Assembly: GCF_041381155.1 (NCBI RefSeq)
Contig: NC_091139.1
Coordinates: 6,758,383 to 6,822,382, forward strand
Direction of reading: 5' to 3'
Length of the DNA stretch: 64,000 nucleotides
From: Argopecten irradians
Lineage: Eukaryota; Mollusca; Bivalvia; Pectinida; Pectinidae
This document shows positions 48,301 through 58,729 of the stretch, piece by piece. A model generated the notes under the pieces. It searched no databases, was not told the origin of the DNA, and saw nothing but the letters and a program-made list of their open reading frames with translations. Numbering within the stretch: the stretch's first letter is position 1; every line of letters starts with the position of its first letter. Both the position numbers and the translations under genes were made by a program.

Positions 48301-51300
48301 AGTTTTGTTTAAAAATATGATAAAAAGTAACAATAAACTGGCTCATTTGTATGTCATAAACTAAATTGCAAAATTTCTGACGAAAAAAATTAGCCAGAAT
48401 ACGTAATTTTGTGACTCTGAAAAAGGACGAAATTCGAGATCTCGGCAGTACTGTACGTACGTAATGGCTGCCGTGCGCTTGGGGTAATCTACGAAAGCAA
48501 ACTTTAATTTAGTCATAATCACACATCGTAAGGTGCTTTACCAAGTAAGACTAAGAAAACAGTAATCGCTTATTCAAATTTCAGTACGATATTTGCGGAA
48601 CTTGGAATTTAATTTGTAATTTCAAGCTGATATTAGCAATATTCTGTCAATGTTTATACATAATGTGATACATTGTATATTGCAGCTAGTATTTTACACA
48701 GATTACACATACAAAAAGATGATCTGTAGCCAAGTAGCATACGTTTATTTTCTCTAGCACATTAACATGGTTACACATTTCGAATTGTATTTTTCCGACA
48801 CATCTCAAGAAATTATGAAATTTGATAATAGTTTTAGTTTTAGATAATACATATGTATTTTCAACAATTTTTTTCATGATTGAGAAATTAAGACGTGGTT
48901 GATTGTTTGTCAAATAGAATCAGAGCATTCAACATAGTTTTGCCTGGCCTTTAGGACTGTGTTTTACGTTATAGGAAGATGAGGTGGAGGGCCGTGCTAG
49001 TGAGGATGACAGTAGTTCTGATGACGAACATGTGTGGACAGATGACCATAAGCGTGACTACCACCAAGCCAAGCGTCTACAGTATGAGCAAGATCGGCAG
49101 GACAGATTGGAGGAGAAGGAATTCAACCAGCCAAAGTTTTACCAACTTAAAGAGGGGCAAGACGCTAACAAAAGACAGGACAAGCACAAGAGAAAAGAAC
49201 TAAGGTTAGTATCATACTATTATGCATTGGTATAACATGGCATTGTACGATAATACAACACTCAAATTGGGAGACATGGCAATTTTACCATCTGGGAGTC
49301 GTCGTTTTGTCACCTGTCATATGACGACTTGATGTTGGACAAATCATTATGTCACCCCATTTGTGGGCATCATTTGTTTTTTTTCTTTTTCATTTTTTGT
49401 TCTCTAAATAAGACTTAAAGCTTCAATATTCTCTTTCATTTGACTATTAATTTGATTAGATTATCATCGGTCTTTTCACAAGAAATTGCAAGGTACCCAA
49501 GACCTACAATTTAGCTTAGATTCTACTTTTAAAAAATCTTTATAATATGTCTTAAACTCATATATAAATCACAATTCTACCTTCAGGTCTATTGGTATTG
49601 GTGGTGACTGATCAAGAACAATTGCACCAATTGACCGATCGCCAGGTGTAATATAGCCACACCTCGTGCTCGCAAACGCACGTGTTTCTATTCAATGTCG
49701 GAGCAAACATCGTAGCACAAACAATACAAAATGCAAAGTCATGTGCGACTTGATTGACAGCTGGCGATCCGTCAATTTTTGCAGATCATACACTTTTATC
49801 CATAACTGACTCGACATACTCATCCTACTTTTTGACCTAACCACCTGCATGGTACTGTCCCCTGGTATTAATTATACATCAGTATTGTGATATTTATTCT
49901 TTTTATTTATGTTTTATCCACCTCATATGACTTACTTGTCTTGATAATGGTTGAATTCTTCTGTGGAGTATTTTGATCGTCATGTTCCTTTAAATTGTTA
50001 CTGTAGGAAAAGCCTTGCTGAAAGACTTGAAAGTTCACACGACAAATCCGTCATCAAAGAGTCGGGGACCAGAGGCAACAAGGAAATGACATTTAGATGG
50101 AAAAAGGTATTATGTCTGATTGAAATTTCAATATTTCAGAATTAAAGTTTTAAAGATTGCTCTGCTCGAAATCTGTTTTATACCCCGTCCACTCATTGTT
50201 AGTACACTGTATGTTCATGTGCCTATTTTGTGATTTTGTGTTTATGTTTGGATAACACATATACATAATACTTTGCTCACTCTATGGATAGCATTTTGGG
50301 CATTTTGCTGTTGGAAGACACTAATCGATAAAATAAAAATAATCATTTTAGCATTTTTTGCTAAGCTATTTTTTGGCTGGAGAAAAAAAAAGAAAATAAA
50401 TTTTTAATTTCATTTTTTTTCTTTCTAAATACATGAGCTATCAAATCCATATGATTCAAAATGGAATTCAAGTTCCTAATCATTTGTCATTTTAAGTGTT
50501 ACACTGAAAAAAATGGCCTGGTTATGGCCTTGAGGAATAAGGAGCGATATGTGGAAGAGTATGAAAATATCATGTTCTTTTACTATTTTCTTACTTTACT
50601 TTTAGCAATTAAAAGCATTGAAAATTTTGCCCTATGTGCTTTTGTAGATATCGTGACGTATTGTAAAAAGTGACTTTGTTGGGCACTAGGTGTGTTCTGC
50701 TTAGCTATAAACATTTCTTTTTTGCTTAAGAAAAAAGAAAGGTTTTAGCAACTTTTGTTAAGGTGTTTTTTTTTATCTAGCGTTACCAGATTAACAGTTA
50801 AATGATAATATCAATTAATTTTAAGAAAAAATCTATTTGATTGACAAAAGTGTAAAAATTAAGATCAATATCTGAAATAATATTTACTGCGTCTATATTA
50901 AATGCCCACTATATTTCCGAAACAAACATTGAAAGTTTCTTGGAAACATTATTATTATAACACTAAAATTTATATCAATGGTCTTTGATGAGGTTACAAC
51001 TGCAATCAAATGCAAGATTCTGTGTGCAATCTATGTTAACAGTGAGGATTCATTTTGCATTTTTTGCCCTCTTGCGCAGTGATATTCAAATAAATAAATA
51101 TAACACACAGTATTTAGGACAACAGCTGGAAACATAAGGAGACTTGTGTTATAAAAAGTAATATTTCTTTTAATTTAATAGTTTAGAAGGTAGTGGTAAA
51201 TGTGAGACTTTTGCAAATGAAAAATTATCAATCTCGTTTTTTATTTCCATTTCAAAAAAATAAAAGCCGTTTAGGAAAGGTAGTGAGCATTTAATGTTTG

Positions 51301-51580
51301 AATTATTTTTCCTGATGACAAATGGGCATAATCACATCCAAAGTTTCATATCATGAAATAATTGTCCCTTCATTTTCGATCTTTTGTATATAGATTGTAA
51401 AATTTGTTGCATTTTAATCATTATATTTTATCATCACTACAGAGTGAACGCGAGAGCAGACGACAGAAGGCCAATAAAGAGCATTACGAGGAAAGGAAAA
51501 AACTACGACGTACAGCTGGGGAGATAAGTAAAGGGTTTAAAGACAAACCAAAGTACTGGATGGGAAAGAAAGTGACATGA
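33377..51580 (+). CDS. NOL10: Nucleolar protein 10 (Enp2 homologue), complete, 19 exons, 689 aa
   Basis: Exons: 33377-33442, 34359-34404, 34924-35022, 36379-36494, 36877-37013, 38082-38147, 38860-38920, 40206-40291, 40507-40585, 41974-42123, 42725-42844, 43531-43609, 44240-44367, 44620-44718, 45235-45327, 45782-45958, 48975-49204, 50007-50106, 51443-51580. All junctions are GT-AG and join in phase to 2070 bp. The protein starts MQVSNPNNVNIYNLSAGKSL, has an N-terminal WD beta-propeller (RIELLQDFEMPTV, TGTYKPRFRCYD, VLLYDLRSDKPLLVKDH), YDDYKF...MHGFFIDIRLYH, a NUC153 motif near residues 480-507 (DNRFSEMF...FRLLNP-like), acidic EDDSSSDDE, coiled basic stretches and a lysine/arginine-rich tail. 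Human NOL10 is 688 aa and collinear. The yeast homologue Enp2 is part of the SSU processome, so the role is 18S rRNA processing in the nucleolus. Nothing looks broken. Confidence 0.97.
35309..35665. mobile_element. TTAA-flanked MITE, copy 2 (NOL10 intron 3)
   Basis: Termini AGATGCTCAGCCGCTGACA and TGTCGGCGGTGGAGCATCT with TTAA on each side. It is collinear with the copies at 17133 and 43051. Confidence 0.88.
35781..35991 (-). mobile_element. tRNA-derived SINE, minus orientation
   Basis: On the minus strand it reads GGTGGTCGAGTAGTTAAGAT (A box), GAGTTTGAATCCC (B box), GGGCAGTTGCCAGGTATTGA, and ends with a TTGGTTGTTAATAGGATAAA tail. It is the same family as the plus-strand copy 58 bp away. It lies in NOL10 intron 3. 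Confidence 0.85.
36049..36245 (+). mobile_element. tRNA-derived SINE, plus orientation
   Basis: The head GGTGGCCGAGTGGTTAAGAT and B box GGGTTTGAATCC are RNA polymerase III promoter boxes. The body GGGGCAGTTGCCAGGTACTG and tail TCCGCCTACATGACCTTGGC are followed by TAAACTAATAAAAC and an A-rich end. It is not a tRNA gene, as no acceptor-stem pairing is apparent. Confidence 0.88.
38981..39970. repeat. 75-bp minisatellite with a splice-acceptor-like site in most units (NOL10 intron 7)
   Basis: About 12 copies, decaying at the right end. Most units contain TATATCTTCTTACAG, a pyrimidine tract plus CAG, followed by CTAGTTCTACCCCTCACAAT and GAAGTTAGGGGTATACTGGA. The period is 25 codons, giving long open frames (145 and 153 codons) that are repeat artefacts unless spliced in. 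It starts about 60 bp after the exon ending at 38920. Confidence 0.95.
40624..40790. mobile_element. Short MITE-like inverted repeat (NOL10 intron 9)
   Basis: The ends GGGCCAGTTCCACAAACATT / AATGAAACTGGGCCA are imperfect inverted repeats, with TCCTTAACTTT and AAAGTTAAGGA just inside. About 167 bp, non-coding. Confidence 0.6.
41551..41700. repeat. Imperfect inverted repeat (NOL10 intron 9)
   Basis: Arms around GATCTTACATGAGTG...ATATGAAATTTATCAAACGAG and its reverse complement at 41656-41700 enclose about 55 bp. Upstream, a separate direct duplication of TAACTGAGTGTTGATTAACA lies near 41104 and 41257. Confidence 0.6.
43051..43404. mobile_element. TTAA-flanked MITE, copy 3 (NOL10 intron 11)
   Basis: Termini AGATGCTCCACCGCTGACAA and TTGTCGGCGGTGGAGCATCT with TTAA on each side. 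This is the best-preserved termini of the three copies. Confidence 0.9.
45955..46640. repeat. ~60-bp complex tandem repeat (NOL10 intron 16)
   Basis: Variable units built from TACATGGATCACACATCTAA, AGAGATCTCTGTATAGCAAG and GCATGTCATTACAGCTAATA. The array starts directly at the donor of exon 16 (45958). A related fragment reappears at about 48682-48735, beyond the 34-bp array and a 1.3-kb segment. Confidence 0.85.
46643..47352. repeat. 34-bp minisatellite, about 20 copies (NOL10 intron 16)
   Basis: The unit is CCTCTCTACATTGATTACAT then ATATAAAGAGAATA. Copies are nearly identical apart from CC insertions and A/C changes at the right end. Confidence 0.95.
47353..48681. other. 1.3-kb non-repetitive segment inside the intron 16 repeat field
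   Basis: It separates the 34-bp array from a leftover piece of the 60-bp repeat at 48682. It starts with ATGGCGTGACGTCACAG and holds no supported reading frame or clear terminal repeats. It is probably an inserted element or the original intron sequence. Confidence 0.4.
50902..51290. mobile_element. TTAA-flanked MITE of a second family (NOL10 intron 18)
   Basis: Termini ATGCCCACTATATTTCCGAA and its imperfect reverse complement AGGAAAGGTAGTGAGCAT are each bordered by TTAA (50898-50901 and 51291-51294). Single ends of the same family (AAAGGTAGTGGGCCTTT) occur near 4938 and 38733. Confidence 0.75.
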
Positions 51581-52663
51581 AAGGATGTGATATAACGTAC
51601 AAAATTTATCTGATTCAGTAAATATTTTAAAATATATGTTGCCAGTGTGTCCAAAGCTTTGAATTTGGTACATGAACACACGGATATTATAAGGTATGTT
51701 TTATCATATTTATCATACACACCCTGCAACATCGTGATGGGTACTGGATTCTTTTAACGTACAAAGTTAGTGGAAGCAGTCGTTTTGTTTGCTTCATCAT
51801 ATCATCATTACCTACATATGGTATTACTATAACATAGTGTCCGTCATATTCAGCCAATCAACATTGCTTCAAGTCGTATCTACCTACACAAATTAGGTAG
51901 GTGATTCTTCTTCTTTTCAGGGGATTTCCCTGAATTCATACGACAAAATGAAATTGAAGGAACTTAGGATTTTAATATCAAATGTTAGTGTTAGCATTAA
52001 CCTGTGATGTCTTGATGTCTTGGAATCATATCTAGAAGGCAGCATATTGTATCTAGATTGGATTTGATACATCCATCTTAAAAAGGATACTTTCTGTCTT
52101 GAGCTTGTTCTATAGACATGCTGACTGTTGGGTTGTGGAAATTCGCGATTTTGCAGCACTGTATACTGTTAGTAAAAGGAAGACAGTGCCAATTAGTCCA
52201 ATAAACCAGCCTATATTTATTAGGAGTAAGTTAAAGCATAAATATTTATTAGGAGTAAGTTAAAGCATAAAAATTCATGTTAGGACCCCCCCTCCCCTCA
52301 AAAAAAAATCCTACTAATATAGTGGCAGGTTTAGCGGACCAAGTGTCAACCAGAGATGAAAAATTGATTGGCTGATTTCAGCATTTTTGACATTAAAAAA
52401 ATAACTACCGGGTATAAGATATTCCATATATAGGCCTAATTTCAACAAAATAGTAAATTTCAGCATTTGTTAAGATGTTTCATTTTCATCTCTGGGACTC
52501 AAGCAATAATAGACTGTATACTGTGTCAATTTAAGTAACAAATGACAAAGAATTGATGTAACAGTATCACGGTTGATGAAAGCCTTTTCGGATGATCGAT
52601 ATTCATGAGGACTTGTTAAGTTGTTAAAGACTGATTCTAGAGAGAGATGATATAAAAAAAAAT

Positions 52664-52669
52664 AATAAA
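52664..52669 (+). terminator. NOL10: Candidate NOL10 polyadenylation signal AATAAA
   Basis: AATAAA lies about 1.08 kb after the stop codon and is followed within 30 bp by GT/T-rich TTGTGTGTCTGTTTTTATT, as expected of a cleavage region. No earlier AATAAA with such context was noted. A 30-bp tandem duplication in this 3' region lies at about 52214-52271. Confidence 0.45.
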
Positions 52670-52699
52670 TAAGGTATACTATTGCTTGTGTGTCTGTTT

Positions 52700-54006
52700 T
52701 TATTTTTTCAAGTGGTCAAATGATAATTATTTTCTACAGGTGAATCCTCCTTAATTTTGTCTGTCGTAAAAAGAAATCATTTGTGTTTGGATTCCTTTTC
52801 TGAAAGTTACAATTATATATATTAAACTAGATTTGATCACTATCAAAACACAAAATTTCCATCCAAGAAATTATATTAGTGATATCGTCAAACAGACGAT
52901 TACTATAAACATTTACCTACTTTTTTCTTCGCTTTCAATCCATAGCCAATCCTGTAAAAATGTTTAAAGTGAAGCAACTCGGACAATAAATGCCAAACAT
53001 GCATAATCCATTTGGAGGAAGGTGGACTTATTTCAATGAGTGACTTCTCTCTATCATTTGGTGTCCAATGATCATGAAACTTGCTCGTTCTGTTTTAGGG
53101 GAAGCAACTCTTTCCAATGGGATAAAAATCCATGTAATTCCTTACTAGTTTGTGGTTCCCAAGTGACTCCATTGCGTTTGAATATAAGTGTTAGAAAACC
53201 GGTTTCAAGATACTTGCGCCTATCCTTGTGACACGATCAATTTATATAGGAATGTGATTCAGGATATTTGTTGTCCACCTCCGTACATTCAGCAAATCTT
53301 GGTACTTTTTGACGATAATTTCCCCCCAAAACGTAATGGGCTTTAAATACCGTACATAGTACATAACAACATAATTCATACCTTTTGTTTAAAATTTCAT
53401 ATATATGGGGGAAAAACTTATTATTATATTTGGTTTATTCTTTACCTCCCAATTAGCTGCGTCTGTGATAATATCCATTTCGGCTACCGTTGCGGACTCT
53501 GCTCATCGAGGTAGATGAAGTTTCTCGAATATCACGTTGGTACAGGGAAATATCCCAAACAACATTTGGTGGTTTACTTAAAAGAGTTTTGTTAAGGATA
53601 GCATGTACTGGATGCGTCGAGGATCAGCGTACCCAGACATTTTATACTGAAATAGATATTATCTTCGATAGGGAATAGTGCTTTAGGATATAATCAATTG
53701 GTCATGATTATCTTTAAGATGTCAAAAGGTAATGTCGATTAATACTAGTTGTTGTATTTCCAAGGAGTTCTCAAAGTCTGAGTCATGAAGTATTTCAATG
53801 GAAACACTACAATGCCAGTCTCTTGTAAGGATTATGTCATGCACGCTTATAATTAAACGGTTTTGTGACTTCCTGAGGAACTGTACGATTATGTGGCTGT
53901 GTGTTGTCTTGAGAGCAGTTTGATACTTCGATGGAGTTAATACTATACACACTGTACATTACGTACGGATTACATACTGAATAACACGTAAAAAACTGAT
54001 TTTATT
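52700..54006. other. Intergenic, no gene recognised
   Basis: Only short frames (60-76 codons) without domain features or paired splice signals. No repeat structure stands out. Confidence 0.5.
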
Positions 54007-54163
54007 TAAGGATTGATTGTCAATTTTGTTGCTTGCATTGACTGATGAAGAAAGTTAATCTCGTGCAAATGAAGTGAACTGCGAAGCAGTTCATGTAACA
54101 TTTGCACGAGATTAACTTTCTTCATCAGTCAATGCAAGCAACAAAATTGATAATCAATCCTTA
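54007..54163. repeat. Near-perfect 157-bp palindrome
   Basis: The 65-bp arms 54007-54071 and 54099-54163 differ at one position (outer end TAAGGATTGATT, inner end CTCGTGCAAATG). The 27-base centre is itself a hairpin, TGAACTGCGAAGCAGTTCA, closing on the stable GCGAAGC turn. No coding. Confidence 0.95.
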
Positions 54164-55580
54164 TATTTACGTTAACCAATTTAAATATCCCGCTTTTGAA
54201 AAAAGTCAAATTATATGTATTCGGTATAAGATTATTATACAATTTGCAACATTTGTAATCAGTTTATCGTACATGTATGTACAGCTACGGAACAGCCGCC
54301 AGTCAGTTCTTTTCGTCACCAAGGCAACATAAAATGTAGTTCCGAAAATAACTTCATTCTTTGCGCGTTGTTACAATTAAAAACGGCGATTTTGAAATAT
54401 TGTTTTTATGTACAGGAATTAATGGCTTAAATTTATGTATCATAAAAACATAATCATGTAGCTTCAAATAAAAAAATACTGCGCAGTACTAGCAGTGCAG
54501 TCAACGTGTAATCCGGTTGCTCGATTTAGCAGGGGTCCGGTTTTGAAGAAAATGACGATTGTGGTGAAAATGCTGAATAGTTGGTATCTAAACATAATCA
54601 AATCTTTTAAAAATCAATTGCGATTGTTATGGAATGTACCTGAATGTTGTATTTCCGTCTGGTAATTGTTTGTAGCTGGCAGTTAAATGTTTATTAACTA
54701 AACCTGTTGTGAAATCCAACCCCTGTGTCTATGGTATGCGATGCGGTCCAAGAACCATGCTTCAGGGGCTCAATAAAACGTGTTAAAATGTGGGATTTAG
54801 TCGCAGATCACTGGAAGACTTGTGTGTTATTCTTGAAATGTGATAACTTCTCTGTCAACTGGAGTTTTAGGATTAAAATTCTGTATAAAGTAAGTAGAGA
54901 AACATTTATTTGAAATGTTGGTGGTTTCCAACGACCCTCGAATGCCGTGGGTTTTGACACTCGCAGAATCGTGTTTCGTTAGGCTTATGTCACTGAAATC
55001 AGCCTGTTTGGTATTTGAGCGTATTTTTATGGAATCTATCGTTTCTAATCTTACATGTATGTCACCGTTTCACATATAGATCTATATATTGTACATATTA
55101 TCCTAACTATTTGCGTTCGATTATGCCTACTTCGATGAGTGATGAACATCGCTGCGCTCAGTAGCCTATGTTCAGCATTTTCCGGGGCTTGAACTTAAGT
55201 CATCGTTTCTTCAAAATACGTGTAAAATATCTGTAATATCATATTACCAACAATTTCTAATATCACTTTATCAAACATTTCTGTCTGTGTTTCTAAATGT
55301 ACAGCGATAGGCCACATCCCAGAAAGTTCATTCAAAACTGAAGCGGCGTAAAACTAGGTTAAAATGTAAACAATGTCAAAATGTATTCTCACGCCGGTCA
55401 GAGGTCAGCGCGTGACCAAGCATCTTCATTGGGAAATGAAGTGATCGGAGTTTACTAGTTTCATTGAGGCGGAGCGAAGTGAAAATGTAAATATAATACG
55501 TACAGATTAAATTACATACCGTACAATACGTACAAATTACATACTGTATAATACGTACATCCATTCGATCATTGACATTG
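54164..55580. other. Intergenic, no gene recognised
   Basis: AT-rich, with short unsupported frames only. A direct repeat of AATACGTACA-like units lies near 55495-55560. Confidence 0.5.
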
Positions 55581-55584
55581 GCCT

Positions 55585-56700
55585 ATCCAATTTATTAATC
55601 CGCTCGCCAAGACCAATTTGTACAAAAAAAGTGGTTTTGCCATCTGTTCTCTATGGATGCGAACATTGGGTGCAGTTGAGTGTGAGCGATCTTTCACAAC
55701 TAGCTCGTTTCCAACACAACGCGGCAAAACTTATTCTTTGTGTACACCGGCGATCAAGATCGCACATGATCGAGCCCATGCTTGGGTTATTTCGTATATC
55801 TGCCGAAATTGACAGAAGAAAGTTGCGTTTCCTTCAGAAACTAATATCCTTAGAAGAGTCGTTTTTAGTCGAGCGAATCTTCACCGCACGATTTTATTCC
55901 TAATTGAATGTACAAGTAGTAAAACCAGGATTTTCTTGTGGCAAAGGATACTTTCCAGATATCATTGGAGTCCTTCAAAGATACGAGCTACTCTCATATC
56001 TTGACACGTACCTCAGGACATATACATTCCCCTCTAAATGTAAATGGAAGTCAATAGTGAATACCGCAATAACATCTAGTGAAAACGCGGCCTTGAAAGT
56101 CCGGATGACAAATGAATCAGATTTTGAGATGTTTCGGCTGTGTCATTCATCCTACAAACCGTACGTCATGTTGCAAACAGCAACATCATTATTGGATGTT
56201 CAGGTCATTTACTCCTTGTGTTCCACGTTGACATTATCAGTCACCCATGATACTACAGTGTGTGTTTTGTGCCTTCAGCCCTTTCACGACGCCATAGTTC
56301 ATTTCTGCGCTAGCTGTGATCATTCCAGAGCTCTCCATGGCAGGTTTCTGCAGGAAATCATGTCTGAATTTGGGCCCTGTGTCTTCAACACTATCACAAG
56401 CAAAAATTACATTTCATTTGCTGGAATCCTTTTAGGCGAAATCCCTTTCAAGGATGATGCTGCTAGAAAGACATACCTGATGAAATCGACTCGGTTCATC
56501 GTGAACGCTTCGCGTTTATTCCATCCGCGAAAGTGACTTTGATAAAAATTCGCGGACAAGAGTAATAGCTTGTCTATTACTCTCTGATTTATACTAATTG
56601 AACTTCTCTCTTTGTTCTCTTTTTATGTCCATTTATATTGTATCTCCACCTGGGGGAAATAAAGTTTAATGATGATGATGATGATGATGACGATTATCAG
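55585..56700 (+). mobile_element. 5'-truncated LINE with ORF2 C-terminus
   Basis: The frame 55631-56536 encodes VLYGCEHWVQLSVSDLSQLA, then QHNAAKLILCVHRRSRSHMI, typical of the post-RT region of non-LTR retrotransposons. A later zinc-knuckle-like CVLCLQPFHDAIVHFCASC follows, and the frame ends at 56536. An in-frame TAA at 55901-55903 interrupts it, and an A run near 55622 shifts the frame upstream. The 3' end has AATAAAG and a (GAT)n tail at about 56670-56690. It is a dead copy. The clade (CR1/RTE-like) is not decided. Confidence 0.8.
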
Positions 56701-57454
56701 TAAGAACACTTGATCGTTAGGTTTAAAACTTTCAAATGTATAGTGGTTTACAGTATTAGAAAATATTAATGTTTTTAATATCTGTTTGGATTATTGCAAT
56801 CTCAAAAACAATGAATAGATCGTACGAACTAACTTTCTCCTAAAAAAAACCCATTATCTTCCTTAGTGGCTAAGCAAAATAACAACAAAATCAACCTAAA
56901 TACATGTAGTTTGAAAGCCACTTGCAATACATGAAAGTAAATTAAATCCATGATTGGTATTATCTGGTTTGCTTATACAGAAAATATTATATTAGAATTC
57001 TCGGACAAACGCGATCTTACGACATCCCTACTCGTAAATAAATTATTTTAAATTCGACTTCCTAAATGCGTAGTTTAGACCAAAATATCTAAATGAAATT
57101 TTGATTTAGTAGTGTCTGGTTGAATCCACAACTTACATTGTAAGCGTAATTTTGTCGGAAAGCTATTATGTTTGTGATGAACGTTACTAAATATAAACCA
57201 GTAGACACTTGTGTACACAGACTCTGTACTTAATCCTGTATCGGTGATATCCGAATTATCCGAAAAGACACATGAAGCGCCGGATGTAATTTAGGGGAAA
57301 GAGCCCGTGTGTTACGTATCCATCACGACTTCCGGTTGAGTCCTATTTACTTGGAAGTTATAATCAACTTGTACAACATTAAAGGTTTATTATGTGTACG
57401 CATTCTATTCTACACTTTATGCCGAGTTATTCTGTCGTTCTATAGTCTTTCGAA

Positions 57455-57570
57455 CCATGTATGTAACAGAGTGTAGGATTTTTTATTTTTATCTCTGCCT
57501 CTGCCATGGGTTCGAACTCGGGGCCTCTGGATTACTAGTCGAACACTCAATCGATCGAGCTAAAAAGAAA
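57455..57570 (-). mobile_element. tRNA-like SINE copy A
   Basis: On the minus strand, TTTAGCTCGATCGATTGAGT (A-box-like) is followed by GGCCCCGAGTTCGAACCC (B box). Outside the boxes it does not fold as a full tRNA, so it is a SINE head or tRNA-derived relic. Confidence 0.65.
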
Positions 57571-57714
57571 TTCTTTGTTGCCGAAAAGTATAATGCTACA
57601 AGCAATTGCCTGGGTTACATACTCCCCCCTCCAGGAAAGAATTTGACCCCGAGTTTCAAGAGGTCACAATGATCCCTTCGCGGGTACCGTTGAGTATCAT
57701 TCCCAAGTTCTAAC

Positions 57715-57815
57715 ATGGGCACAAATGTAACAGAATGCCGGATTTTATATCCGAAATGGATAGAACTCGGGACCTCTGAATAAATAGTCTTACGCTCAAC
57801 CGACCGAGCTAAAGA
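57715..57815 (-). mobile_element. tRNA-like SINE copy B
   Basis: On the minus strand, TTTAGCTCGGTCGGTTGAGC and GGTCCCGAGTTCTATCC match copy A's layout, 245 bp away in the same orientation. The flanks (GAAATTCT.., ATGTAACAGA) are also shared, which suggests a duplicated segment. Confidence 0.65.
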
Positions 57816-58179
57816 GAAATTCTCCCTAGCCGGGAAATATATTACAGCTAGTATTGACCAGGGCCACACATATATAGAGGCATCTGTCTGCTTATCGCAC
57901 AAAGACCGAAAAGATAAATCTACGTTTGAATGGCAAGGTCATTCGGACTATACTTCACATATGCTATTTGAGACTTAAAATTCAAGAATTCGCGATTATA
58001 ATTTGAATTATTTCGTGGATAAATAATTTCACACAGTTAACACAGAAATGATTAATGAGATAGACATTGTATTTACAAGTATAGACAATAGCAATTTTGG
58101 AAGAATCGGTGATCAATACAAATTAATTCCAAACTAATTGATAATATTGATGAATTAATAATTTTTAAAATATTTCTTA

Positions 58180-58470
58180 CTAACCAAGCCCCCTACCGCT
58201 TCTAGCACACCTCCCTTTCCACTTCGCTTTTCTCGTTCTCATCTCTTTTTTCCCCAACTCCACCTTCGACAGTTTTCCTTTCTTTTTCCTCCCACCCCTA
58301 CTGCAACTTCTTCTTTCTTTGTTTTTGTCACCTTTCCTGTGTGTAAGGTTGCATGAAAATGAGTGTAAATTAGAAATATTTGTGTATGTATGTATATGTC
58401 TATGATGTTTTGTCTAATTTAAGTTTGTAAATGTATATGATATATGAGAGTAATGTTAAATAAATGAAGG
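58180..58470 (+). repeat. Pyrimidine-rich then TG-rich segment resembling a LINE 3' UTR
   Basis: A CT-rich stretch (58190-58345) is followed by TGTGTATGTATGTATATGTC and TTAAATAAATGAAGG. The order of parts matches the 3' UTR of the LINE at 1-1657. No coding part is attached. Confidence 0.35.
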
Positions 58471-58729
58471 AAAGTACTTTCATTTCATTTCAAAATATTT
58501 TATTAAATCAAAAGATTCAGAAAGAACTGATATAACATAAGTGATACAAACTAAACTCTATATTATTCTGGCTCTAAGCTCTTTTTTTTCACTATAGATA
58601 AATTAAAGTTGGTACTTTTCCAACTAAAACAAAAATAGTATGCGTTGCAAATGAAAGCTTAGTGTATTTGTGTGTTATACATGTATACGTTTGGACATAC
58701 TATCATAATGACGAGCTGGAAATTTAAAC

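Noticed and set aside
48979-49203. 74-codon plus frame MRWRAVLVRM...
   Set aside because: It is an out-of-frame shadow of NOL10 exon 17.
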